Assembly: GCF_035582795.1 (NCBI RefSeq)
Contig: NC_134368.1
Location: forward strand, 7,479,501 to 7,543,500
Source: Mycteria americana
Taxonomy: Eukaryota > Chordata > Aves > Ciconiiformes > Ciconiidae
DNA: 64,000 bases
Direction of reading: 5' to 3'
Shown here: positions 29,101 to 39,449 of the stretch, one piece after another
How the letters are laid out: each line of letters starts with the position of its first letter
Position numbering within the stretch: position 1 is the stretch's first letter
Notes under the pieces: model-generated
What the model was told of the DNA's origin: nothing
Seen by the model: only the letters and a program-made list of their open reading frames with translations
Database searches by the model: none
Made by a program: the position numbers and the translations under genes

Positions 29101-32100
29101 GCCGTTTAAAATGCTCCTTTGTAAGTGCAGCTTTGGTAGCTTAGAGAGCTGACTACGTAATGTGAACACGCTTTCTCAATGCCACAAAAAGCAGGGGGAA
29201 GAAAGAAGCTAAGTTTGTTTAGCTAGGACTAAGTTGTCCTAAACTATTGGCCCTCATCTTTCCTTGGTGCAAACTTTTGTGTAGCCAGTTTCAGAGTACA
29301 ATTGTTAACAGTACTCATCTCCAAAGAGTGTATAATCTAAATGGACAGATAGTCAAGCCTTACCTCAAGCAGGAATGCTGAAGGCTGGTTTAGAGCCATG
29401 ATGCAGCCTTTTTGGCAGGAGCAGTTGCCTTAATGTTTTTGCAGATGAAACTCAATTGTTTCTCTTGCTGGCTGACTCATAGAAACCCCCACAGCTCTTA
29501 GGAGAGCACAGGCTGGTGGGAGCAAAAGTCTGTCCATCCCACTCCCTAGATGATATCCTGAGAGAAGCATCGGACAAGATAAAAATAGTTTGGGCCAAAA
29601 CATGGTGGTTTCATGACTATCTGGCTTGCAGGTGCCATGGGAGTGTGCATTTATGCGGAGACTGAAGACCAGGCTGAGTGCAGCGTGAGCTCACCCTGTA
29701 CAGGAGCAAATCTGTCACTGTCAGCGGTGATGGGCTCCTCTGCCGCTGAAGATGTTTGCTTGACAGAAGAGCTCCTTCCTGCCCAGTTGCCTCACTCCAG
29801 CCAGCCTCACGGTCTGCACATGACAAAGGGTTGACACAATTCAGGACATTCATCTTCCTTTGCTCTGGGCAGCTTCACTAAATACAAGTGTGTTCCAGTA
29901 GATATACTCCAGCATGTCTTCTTGACAGCTTCTGTGTCAGCTCTTCTTGCTCTTGTTCAGTGGCAGGCCTTTGCTGGCAGAACTCCTTCCAGGTCTTTAT
30001 ACAAGTTTCTGATTTATCGCTTCTATGTTCACGGCCTGTGCAAAGTCAGGCTGCAGCATTAAAGAACAACGGTACAATTACGTAAGGGCTCTTTTTCCCC
30101 TTCAGGAAGGACAGAGTGAAAATCTCCAGGGATATCTGTTTGTCTTTTGGCAGTGCCTGGTAAATGCTTAAACGCTGGTCAATATTAAACAAGCTTGCTT
30201 GGAACTGGCATTTAAGAAGTAACAAATACTATGTTCAGTGGTATTCTCTCAACTAACGTCTCTTAGGTGCTGTTGCACAGCCCTGTGGCATGGTTGAGAG
30301 GGAGGAACAATTTTAATCCTTGCAGAGAATAAATATATCTAGCAGATATTGAAGAATCAGCTGCATATCAGGAGAACTGTCGCGGCTGCATGTATTTGAG
30401 GGGGCATTTAATACTAAAATGCTAATCAGGAGCCTCAGGCAATGTAAGAAATGTGCAAGGATATTAGTGATGAATGCGATTGTTTTTTGAGTGTGCACCA
30501 CAGGGTTGTGCTCCATAGCAGTGACTGATACAGTAATGTACACCTTAAAAACTACAGCTCAGCAGTGACTGACGGTCAGCCTAGCCAACATGTTCAGTCA
30601 GCCATCAACAAGGTGTTGCAGCATAAAGCCAGCCCCTGGAGTTTTTCCAGTAAAACAATGTTGGATCTGTTCCTACATGTGATTGTCATCCTGAAGACAA
30701 GGTGACAGATCACACACAATCAGCAGTACAGCTCAGCGAGGACCTCAATGGGACATTCACTTAATTGTGTTTTAAACAAATCACCTTATTGGTATATTAG
30801 ATGTATCCAATGCCTACTTTGTGGTACGCTGCAAATTGCACATGAGATTATTACAGTGGAAAGTACTCTTAAAAAACTAATTGACTTTGCATCAAGGGGG
30901 CTGTTCATATATCTCTGAACTAATTCAATTAAATGGTGTAGGTGGTTTCATTTTTGTTCTTAGCCAGTTTTGCTTCCAGCTCTTGTGCTGGGATTTACAG
31001 ATTTTTTTTTTTAACCTTTCTCTCACTGAGCTTAAAGAACAAGCAAGAACTTTCCGTTGCTCTAGTCATTTTGTTCCCTAAAACTTCCCATTACTAAATG
31101 TTGAATCAAATTTTTACAGGGATGGTTTTCATCACTTTGCAACACTACCTCTGAATGGCAATTTGGGAGTTTCTCTGGGTATTTAAAAATACTTTCATAG
31201 TTATTTTGGTTATTTCAGGGGAGGAAAAATTTTCATACAAAATCAGTAGGTTCTTTAAGTCCATTTGCATTTTAGCAACAGAAATTTAAAACATTCATTG
31301 TCATTTAATAAACTCCAGTTGAACCACACATATTATGAAAGTGAAGATGAAGATTTCTGTGCTCTGAAACAATGTTCCTTCCCCCTCTACACCCAAATGT
31401 TTTCCCCTAACAGTTTATTCTTTCCTTTTCTCTATGTAAATATTATGGGACTCTGATGTAAGTGTTACACATTGCATGAGTTTTCTTCTGAGGTGTTTGG
31501 AATAGACTAGCACTTAACAACTTAATCATTTGTGGGATGTGTTTTCATTAACGGATGACTTTGTTGATGTGATTAGACTTGTTTGCTTTGGTTGTACTTG
31601 ACTTCAGCTTTGGAAGGGATGTCTGCCTCTGTTTTGTGGCTCCTGGGCAGTGTGTGCTGGTGGAGTTGGCTGCTCCTACCTTCTTGGTTTGGCAATGAAA
31701 ACTATTGGGGAAGTACATGACTTGTGTCAGTGTCTTTTGGAAATGATGGCAAATTTGTCTTTGTTGCAGGGAAAAGAAGCTGATCGCCATCATATAATAA
31801 ATATCTGCTCTCTTGCTCTTACTAAGTGGTGTGCAAACCTCCTTATATGAATTATCCCCTGGAAAGGCTTAGCTCTGGAGTGACTTTGTCTTCCATTACA
31901 ATAATACAATACCTTGCTCCTGGTTTGTGTAGTCTGTGACTGTGGTTTTCCCCATTGCTCCCGAAGAATTACAGTGACAGGAGAAAGAAGTATTGCCTGG
32001 GAAAATAAGGGGGGTCCAGCTTCTCTCAAAGGTATTGGGGTGCCTGATTCCCACTGTAACTGTATTTAAATGTCCAAATTTTTCAGAGGATCTAGATCAA

Positions 32101-35100
32101 AGTCCTTTGCTCCTCTGTAATTAGAGTGGGTCAGGCCCTGACTCCTGTTGTACTCATGAAAATCCATAGGAGTTACTCTGGATTTAAACAGCAGCATAGA
32201 TCAGAGCCTGAATCAAAGCACTTGCTGAAAAAACAGCCTGCTACTGAATCCCATTTGTTGCTGTAGAATGAGTTTTGCAAGTGAGATTTTTTAGCCTATG
32301 TAGAATCACACAGATTAAAGATGATGACGATCTGGCCCTACATTCCCTTGTCTGTGCTGGGTTGTTCCCTGTGGTGCATTTAATAGCTTAGATCCCAACC
32401 CTGTCTACTTTAACTTGAAATATGCCCAGCTTCAGGGCTTCCCACAAAATGTGTTGGTTGTATCGGTTCCCTGGGAAGGAATTAGGATAGGATGATAGGA
32501 ACTGGAATTAAGGGGTCCCTTTCCTTATGCTGTTTACAGTCAGATTCTGTCTTGCCTTAGTGAAGAGAGGAGTATAATCTCATCTGGATACTGAAAAGAC
32601 ATTTACAAGAGGCAGCAGCAGCTTTAGCCCTGGCACACTAGCCGATTTCCCATTTCTGCAGCAATTCTGCCCCTCCACGCAAAGGTGTGGAGCCATAAAT
32701 GTACGAGGTGGAGACACCCGAAACACAGCCTGCTCTGAGATGGGGAGTGAGAGTCTCCCAAAGACGAGAGAGCCAGGGGAGATGTCTGGCACGTGGTCCA
32801 TGCTTTTACGAAGCCACCTCCTGACTGTGACATGGTCCCTGGGGCTGTCAGCTGCTTCCCTGGAGCAGCACACGCTGCTGGCTCTGCGACTTGGGGGACA
32901 TCTGATAGTGGCCTGCAGCCCCACAGTCTCAGATCCTAAAGGCGGCTCTTAGGAACACACAGGAGGTCACCCAAGGCCAAGTGCTGTCCTCAAGAAGCCT
33001 GTGCCAGCCCTGACAACATGTTTTGCTCCTCAGTTTTCACCTTCTCACCTCACCTTCACCTCAAACCTTGGTGTCCCCGCACCCATCCATTCACTTTAAG
33101 CCTCCATCTCCTTTCTCACTAATTCCTCACATGTGTGCTTATTATTCTGGTTAATCCCCTGCTTCACATTTTCTCCTGCAGAGGACTCACTCTCTTGGTG
33201 TAGGAAGATTAGTTTTTTATCCTGTCATCACTCTATTCACAAAAAAAACAACTTCAGAGTTGGCACTCACACAGCAGCAGCCCTTCGGAGATGAGTTGCC
33301 TCCAGTCCCATAACAGTGTAATGCTTCCACAAACGTGGGACAAAGTCTGGCACCCCAGATCAATACAAAGTTGGGGTTGCCCACAATACAGATGTCCTTC
33401 CAAAGGCAGGATGGGCAGGGAATCCTCCCTTCTTGTTCCAGGTCTTAGAAAAAGGTCCTTCTGTATTCAAGGTATGCTCTCGTCAGTGGTCAGAAATGTC
33501 TTGGAAAGGCCTGGGATAGACCCACTTCTTCCCTTTTCCAGTTCAGTGAGGCTGAAGCAAAACTGGTTCTCATTTGGCTGGTTTTCAGTGCCTCATTCAC
33601 AATGAGATGGAGCAGGGGAGAAGAGGGCCTCAGCCCAACTTCCAGTGGACTTCACAGACCTCTCTGCTGCGGGGGTCAAAGCAGTATGTGCCTGCTTGGA
33701 GGCTGAGCTCTCCTCTTGATCTTCGTGGAAGCAGCTCCAGGACATGGATATGACGCTGAGGCTGATGGGGAGAACGGAAGAGCCTGCAGGAGGCTGGGCC
33801 TCTGCTGTGCCTGTCATGGAGACGGGCGCTGCAGGTGGCAGAGCTGCCTGGATATCTTTTTCACACAGCACCCAATTCGAGAGAGAGAATAATATCGGAG
33901 AAAGCAACGTATGCTAGAAAAGCATGGGATTCCCGGGAGTGTTATCAGGGCTGACAGTTCCTTCTGTCTCCTTTTGCAGTGGAGCGGCTGGCTGTAGGAG
34001 AAAAGGAGCAGGGCACATTTGCCTAATCCTGTATGCTCTCAGCTTCAGCAGCTAGCATCTCCACAGTCTGGTCACCGAACACTCTAATTCTGGTTCTCAA
34101 ACATCCCTCTGTCCTGCCCCCTTTGAAGTCCTCTTTTTCCTGGGCAAAGCCGTTGTTTCCTCGCAGCAGCACGTGGCTGGGGGTGTGTTGTTGGGCCAGC
34201 CTGCAGTCCACATCTGAGGGACCTCTGGGGAAGAGGGCGGCTGGGAGCAGCCATATGGATTGGTGCTGGGGGCAGTACTTAGCCTCCAGGCTGCAGATTT
34301 GGGCATGTTTCGTTCAGGTTTTGCTCAAGCTCTGAACAAACAGCATTAAAACCAAACTTGACTCCATTTTTCATTGGCTTAGAGAGGCACAAAGACCAAC
34401 TCCCACATCCAAGATGACCTAGGCTAGACTCCTCCTGAATATCTCACTTTCCAAGTGGAAGGATAATATAGTAATTAAAATAAAATGTTCCTGACATTTG
34501 CCATGTGGACTAGAGAACATTTAATTCTCCCCACAGTGTATTCTTAACACCACAGTCATATACAGAAAAAAACCAATTCAGCATTGTCCTGGGCCTCTCT
34601 GCAACGTGACTATCAGCATTTTCAGTACAGCTGGGTAAAAGTCAACTTCTGGCTCTTCCTGGAAACCTGTGATGGCGTCTTACAGCCTGTCCATGCAAAT
34701 GGTGATAAAGGGGTAGGAACACAGGGTTAGTGGCCAGAGGATGGTGTGAACCGCTCTCTCAAGCAGCAGCCGCATCCTGTGGGTTGAACGCAGGGGCTGA
34801 GAGCGTTTAGCTGCTGACTTGAATTTGGCACTGGAGAGAGCCCCAGTGACCTGCTCGTGACTTGTGGTGTTGCTGTAGCCAAATCACTTCCCTTTTGTCT
34901 CTCCATTATCTGCTGAAAGAGCTGTTGGAGAATTCAGTTCTTCTGTGCTTTAAGGATCTAAATGGATTAATAAGTATTAGACGTTTAAAAATCCTTTTTG
35001 GTTTTAGTATTTGGGTTTTAGTCTTTGGTCCAGCAGAGTCTTACAGTCAGGCTGAGACAAGAAGCACGGAGCATTATTTCTATGTATGTTTATGCAACAG

Positions 35101-38100
35101 TCTAAGTATAGGGCCAGTAATTGTGGTTAATGCCATCTAAACAGCAAACACTTCCACTCCTGACATATTTCAGAATGAAAAAAGCCTAACTATCAGTCAA
35201 ACACAGAAAGCTCCAGCCCTGCTGATAAGAAACTGTCTGTGGAGATGCAGAAAGCTTGGTCACTCTGGGTGTCCTTTGCTGTACCTCTTGCTTTGGACTG
35301 GCCATTAAAAATACCATCCTGCTTCACTGTCTGGATTTAAGGCAGCAAATGGATTGTGTTGTGCAACATGACCAGTCCCACAAAGATCTTGCCATAAGTT
35401 ACAAGGTTAAGAACCACCAAGCAGGTGTTAGTGGTCTGTAGTCATGGGGCCATAATCTGCCTTCAAATCCATCAGTGGAGTTAATGCTCCATAAGATTTA
35501 CTCCAGAGTGACAGAAGAGAGACTTTCCCCCACTGTGGTCTTGCAGCAACACACCCACTTGCTAAGGGTCCATTCAATGCCTGTTGAAGCTTTTGGTTAA
35601 CATCAGTGGATCTCAGACTGGGTGCTTGGCTTGAGCTCTCTCAGCTTCAAGTCAGTTCGTGCTGCCATGCTTCATATTTCTGCATCCCAGGCAGCTCTCT
35701 CCATACTGTCCAGAGGGCTTCAACACTCATTTGGTGTCTTCTAGAGGACACTCCTTCTGGAAGCAGTAGATGCAGGAACAATGGATGGAATCAGTGATTC
35801 AAGAAATCAGCTATTTTATTTATCCCTAAGCCAGACAAAAAAATCTCTTTCTAGAGTCAACCTCCAGAACATCAGAGGCTGTGAATTTAGTCTCAATTCT
35901 ATGTACAGTAATCCAAATAGAGCTTATAATGGCTTCATAAACGAGCCTTTTGATTTCTAACCCCACAGCTGCTATTACTAGAGTGTGATGTGTGAACCTT
36001 CTGTCTATTAATCCCTGGAAGATGCATGGCTTTGCAGTGATGTGGCATTTGGCAGTGTGAATCAAACCATCTCTGATTTCGTCATCCTTTGTCTTCATGT
36101 TTAGACTGTAAATGGCCGTGTTAAATAGGTGTGGACAATAAGTATGAAAAGCCACCTGAGGCAAACTGTGAAACAAAAGGCTCTGTGTTCTCAGATGATG
36201 AAGAGAACGATTCATTGGATTGTGCATCCATGAACAAAAGGCCCAAAAAGAAGGATCAACCCCTTGAGGTACTTCCATATTGTCAAGGCTCCTCCTTCTG
36301 TGACATTCCTTGAATCTTCAACTGAATGAATATCTCTCTTTGGTCTAAAAACACTGAGTCCAAATAATACATTTCTGGTCTTTCAGGGCTGGGTCTTGCT
36401 ATGGGTTTGCTCACTTTTCTGCATGTGTGGATTTCCTGAAAGAAGTCTGAATTAGTGCCTGTGGAGATAATAGTTATACGGGGCTTCAGAGTTGGATCTG
36501 AATCGCAAAACTTTTATCTAGCTCTAAACCATGTGCTAATGTGGAGGTATTTGAGCGAGAGGATTTGGATATCAACTGCTAGTTGATTTTTCATGTCTGT
36601 AGAGGAAAATATATTCTCACCCCCAAGGCAGGATAGTTATGGTGAGAACAGCCAGCACCCACAGCCAGAGCCCTCACAGTTCAGAGCCCAGTCCCTCTAA
36701 CTTGAGTTCGCACCTAGCCAAACCCCACTGACACCAGCGGCAGTTCTTCCTTCATGACTTCGGTAGGTTTTTGAATCAGGCACTGTATTAACAAGTATGC
36801 TTTAAGTTGCTTCATGGAAACAAAAGAACTAAAGGAGATGCAGATCTCGCACTGTGGTTTGCTAAAAGCAATTTTAGCAACATTTTGTTGTGGAAGAAAT
36901 AAAACCTCCATGGGAGATGCTGTAGGCAAAGACTCCTTCCAGATCTGGGCAGGGGGGATGGAGCCACAGCCAGCAGCTCTCAGATCCAAGCTGGGAGATC
37001 TCGACCCTCCCCTTGGCTCAGTATGAGGCAGCTGGAGCAGTGTGGTTTGGTAAGCAGTTGTGTGATCTTGTAGTGGGTTGTCCTAGCTCTGGGGGATCTC
37101 ACCAAAAGCTGGGGGGCTCTGTTCTTACTGTGGAAAGGTGCAGCTGTGACACAGCCTCTGTTGCTACTCTCAGAGCTGTCAAGTGGCCTCCCAGAGGAGG
37201 CAGAGCTATTCATTCCTGATTTAAGAGTCTTTACTGTGCAGTTAATGGCTGCTTTAGTCTAAGAGCCATCTGGCTTCCCCAAGAGCATCCTTCTCCCAAG
37301 CTGCAGGAGATACTGCTGTGGTTGTCAGGCTGTGTCCCGGAGCTCCTGGTTTACAGGTAGTGACTCAGAGCCAGCAGCTATGGAGTCTGGCTGGTGTGGG
37401 ATCCCTGCCTGCCATACACAGCAGCTTTCTTCCTCAGCTTTTCTCCTCCAGCTGTGCCTTTCTGGATGCAGCCACCACATCCAGCTCTGTTGTGCTTTTG
37501 GGAGTTCACAGTGGGAACTTGGGGTAAAATTTCAGGCTTGGAAGATGGGATGGGGTGTTGGATTAGTCCCATCTCTGTGAAAAACTACCTTGGTTTATGG
37601 GCAAGCTGGAAGAGATAGAAATTTAGATGGAGTCTAAACAAAACCTTGCTGCACTGCAGTTCCTTATCCGTATGAATATTTATACCTTGCTGCATCACAG
37701 GAATGTGGAAACACAGCATGATCTTGCGTTGGAAAGTCCTGTAAAATAGAAATGACAAAGTCCTCACTTACGAATGGTAAGGCCCTGTTGTAGTCTTACA
37801 GGTAAATAGGTTGATGCTGTTAAAGAAAATAAAGCTTTGGATATTTATGTAAATGGAGTAGAAGAGCCTACCAGGCCTTGCAGTGTTCCATGATGCTATG
37901 ACAGGCCTCCACACTGAGAATTTGTGCTCCTCCACAACATCTGGTAACTGTTTCTTCTTGTGAAGCTTGCAAGACACAATGCTATGCCAAAGCTCTTCTG
38001 AGTATGTAGTGCAGATTAGGTTTGGGGTTTTTTTTTTGTTTGCTAGTCTAACTAATTTCTGTCTCAGTCTGGAGAACGGGGTTAATCACAGTAAACCAAT

Positions 38101-38767
38101 TTCATGGAGTTGGTCTGGCTCCTCCTGGGCATTCAGAGCTCCTTTTTAAAGCTCTCTGCATCAGCTGACTGCAAGGCAGAATTGCAATAGTTGGCTTCTA
38201 AAATAATTTCAATGGATTGTGTCTGGCCTGTCTCCCAAGCGAGGGGCTGATCTTTTAAAAGAGCTCTGCCTTGTGAGAATTACAGGCCCAGTGTGTTTCA
38301 CCTTGGGGACCCCTTCAGCTTTGTAATGCCCCAATGAGATGTACCCTCAGAGGGGCTGTGGCTGGGCTGAACAGTGCAGGGTGGGCTGGGAGATACCAGA
38401 GCTGGCTTTCTGCCACCAGTTTGCTCTCTTGATCCAAGAGCTGCTGTAAATGGCACCAATTTGTCCGCCTCCTTTGACTGTTATGTCATTAGCAACCTTT
38501 AGCTACACCTCAAACCAAGCACCAGAGTGGAAAGTGTTGGTGTAACCTGGGTGAAGGGGCTACAACAGGTTTCTTAAAGGAGTGAGTCTTCAGCTGGTCC
38601 TTCATTAATGATCTTCAAGGCCAAGATCTGCTTCTCCGTTAATTCATGCCTGGAATGGGATCATTGTCACAGAGGTGCCACAAAGATGGGTGAGTTTTAA
38701 GGAAAGAAAAAACATTTCCTATTACGCCACTGAAGTTTTCTCTTGCTTTTCTGCAGGCACCGCCTAG
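2067..38767 (+). CDS. REEP1: REEP1, receptor expression-enhancing protein 1 (3' part, canonical splice form)
   Basis: Joined exons 2067-2143, 4056-4176, 5826-5939, 19844-20012 and 38757-38767 give 163 residues and a stop. They match human REEP1 from the VKWMMYW motif (about residue 36) to the ...SSGTA end almost residue for residue. REEP1 is an ER membrane protein of the DP1/Yop1/TB2-HVA22 family. Its hydrophobic hairpins curve tubular ER, its C-terminal part binds microtubules, and in humans its loss causes spastic paraplegia SPG31. Visible are the hydrophobic run YWIIFALF, the [23 protein letters not shown] core, the amphipathic [13 protein letters not shown] stretch and the serine-rich RSFSMQDL tail. 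All junctions have AG acceptors and GT donors, and phases agree. The first exons (about 35 residues) lie before base 1. The predicted full length of about 198 residues compares with 201 in human. Identification is by remembered similarity. Confidence 0.96.
2144..4055 (+). other. REEP1: REEP1 intron
   Basis: A 1,912-base GT-AG intron. The only structure seen is a small gctagcacagc-type reiteration at 3258-3297 containing GCTAGC palindromes. Confidence 0.85.
4056..4176 (+). CDS. REEP1: REEP1 coding exon, second hairpin region
   Basis: This 121-base exon follows the pyrimidine-rich acceptor ttttttcttctag and ends at the donor gtaacc. It completes the split Trp codon and reads [20 protein letters not shown], then [10 protein letters not shown] and [10 protein letters not shown]. 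This is the most conserved block of the REEP family. Confidence 0.97.
4177..5825 (+). other. REEP1: REEP1 intron
   Basis: A 1,649-base GT-AG intron. No exon or repeat family recognised; overlapping short open frames lack any domain. Confidence 0.85.
5826..5939 (+). CDS. REEP1: REEP1 coding exon, end of membrane domain and amphipathic segment
   Basis: The exon has 114 bases (38 codons, phase 0 at both ends), acceptor gtgacag and donor gtaaag. It reads [20 protein letters not shown], then [18 protein letters not shown]. This helical region follows the hairpins and is thought to help wedge the ER membrane. Confidence 0.97.
6963..7050 (+). repeat. possible MIR-type SINE 3' fragment
   Basis: The stretch contains cgaccttaggcacatca, ttggccttacc and ttctgtaaaaatgcataata, in the order of the MIR/L2 tail (gaccttgggcaagt, cctcagtt, ctgtaaaatggg). 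It is strongly diverged, so this is tentative. Confidence 0.4.
18925..18942. repeat. 18-base C homopolymer
   Basis: Uninterrupted C run in the REEP1 large intron; a similar 17-base run lies at 59948-59964 in IMMT intron 7. Length may be a sequencing or assembly uncertainty. Confidence 0.8.
19844..20012 (+). CDS. REEP1: REEP1 coding exon, serine-rich cytosolic tail
   Basis: This 169-base exon lies between the acceptor tttaactag and the donor gtaagt. It opens [17 protein letters not shown] as in human REEP1, passes through a faster-evolving Ser/Thr-rich stretch ([18 protein letters not shown]) and ends [11 protein letters not shown] plus one base (g, phase 1). That leftover base can join 38757 to make GTA-stop, or 36129 to give a longer tail. 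Confidence 0.96.
20013..36128 (+). other. REEP1: REEP1 large intron (16.1 kb)
   Basis: Intron before the alternative exon, or the first part of an 18.7-kb intron in the canonical form. A MIR SINE lies at 22761-22900. No other gene, RNA gene or exon was recognised on either strand. Confidence 0.7.
22761..22900 (+). repeat. MIR SINE, ancient amniote element
   Basis: It begins gaagtggtgtagtggttagg, the tRNA-derived box A-like start of MIR, continues with gaattcacacccc (box B-like) and tatgacctggagcgtacc, and ends with cctcagtgtgtctgtaaaac. The parts appear in MIR order and near full length. Identification is by remembered consensus. Confidence 0.65.
36129..36268 (+). CDS. REEP1: REEP1 probable alternative exon (long C-terminal form)
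   Basis: This 140-base open stretch lies between an AG at 36127-36128 and a donor GAG|gtactt. Joined to the single leftover base of exon 19844-20012 it reads [18 protein letters not shown], then [14 protein letters not shown] and [15 protein letters not shown], with no stop. It leaves the final exon in phase 0, so the frame stays open through 38757-38828. The coding content is acidic and then lysine-rich, unlike random intron. The acceptor is weak: pyrimidines are concentrated upstream of a second AG at 36103-36104, and use of that AG would give a quick stop. I infer a real cassette exon from phase, open frame and resemblance of the resulting tail to REEP2; no transcript evidence is available here. 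Confidence 0.72.
36269..38756 (+). other. REEP1: REEP1 intron before the last exon
   Basis: 2,488 bases with a weak donor gtactt and a strong acceptor ttttctgcag. A cluster of overlapping short open frames at 37318-37618 has no recognisable product. Confidence 0.65.
38757..38767 (+). CDS. REEP1: REEP1 last coding bases, canonical GTA-stop end
   Basis: The acceptor is a good pyrimidine tract ending ttttctgcag. Joined to g20012 the reading is ggc acc gcc tag, giving G-T-A-stop, exactly the C-terminal end of the canonical REEP1 protein. The stop codon is 38765-38767. The same exon is read in another frame if exon 36129-36268 is included. Confidence 0.93.
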
Positions 38768-38828
38768 GACCCTTAGACCTCGCTTCAGGAAGAAAAGTAC
38801 CTCGTCCTCTGCCACTGAAACAATGTGA
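38757..38828 (+). CDS. REEP1: REEP1 final exon in the alternative (long-form) frame
   Basis: After exon 36129-36268 the final exon is read in phase 0 for 23 codons: [18 protein letters not shown] then ATETM, stop tga at 38826-38828. The basic R-R/K-K cluster and Ser/Thr end resemble the remembered C-terminus of REEP2 (SRSLKVRTRKKT near its end). This suggests the long frame is the ancestral one in REEP1/2. The full long protein would be about 265 residues, with 230 encoded here. Confidence depends on the alternative exon being real. Confidence 0.68.
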   Translation, partial: APPRTLRPRFRKKSTSSSATETM

Positions 38829-39443
38829 GTGCAATGAGCCAATAGCACCAAGATCCACAGAATGTCTCTCTTCTGCCTTAAAGAGCTACTCGTTAATAAT
38901 GTAGGAAACAGCAGTGGGATGGATGTGCTTTGATGTACAGCATTGTAGACACGGCCTTTCCTCTCTCTGTATCCTTCTGTTACACGCTTCTCGCGTTTGT
39001 CCGTGACGTGGGTAGTCTGGCAGACACCTGCAGGTTAAGAGTCCTTGTCTCGTTTGCAGAGTGTTTGCCCACTCACGCTAATCCTGTAAGGCTGTACATT
39101 TACAATCCTCGTTTGTGTCTGCATAGCTAGCTCTGTGAATGCACAGCGGAAACAAAAATAATCAGTTACTCATGATGATACATTGACAGTGTATTTATTT
39201 ATGGCTTTATCATTAATGAAGTGGATTTGCAGAAGCCATGGATTTCTCTTTCCTCCCTTCCTCCTCAAGACTGTGAATGATGTAACAAATGTCAAAGTAC
39301 TTTGACTGTACAAAATGTCCAAGATTCATTAGCGAAAGCTGAACTGCAACTCTGTTTCTTTTTCTGCAAGTAAATCACATGTACTCTAAAAACCATAGAG
39401 AAAGAACCACTTACAGACGATGAGGAAGAGACGTGCAAGAGAA

Positions 39444-39449
39444 AATAAA
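39444..39449 (+). terminator. candidate proximal REEP1 poly(A) signal
   Basis: AATAAA about 0.6 kb after the REEP1 stop codons. It would give a short 3' UTR form. There is no strong evidence that it is used. Confidence 0.35.

Noticed and set aside
34850-34925. Possible MIR-like tail (agccaaatcacttccctttt and following bases)
   Set aside because: Only loosely similar to the MIR 3' part; too weak without an alignment score.
36131-36313. Independent 60-codon protein starting [10 protein letters not shown]
   Set aside because: The open frame is better explained as a REEP1 alternative exon with matching phase at both ends; the extra codons after 36268 are intron read-through.
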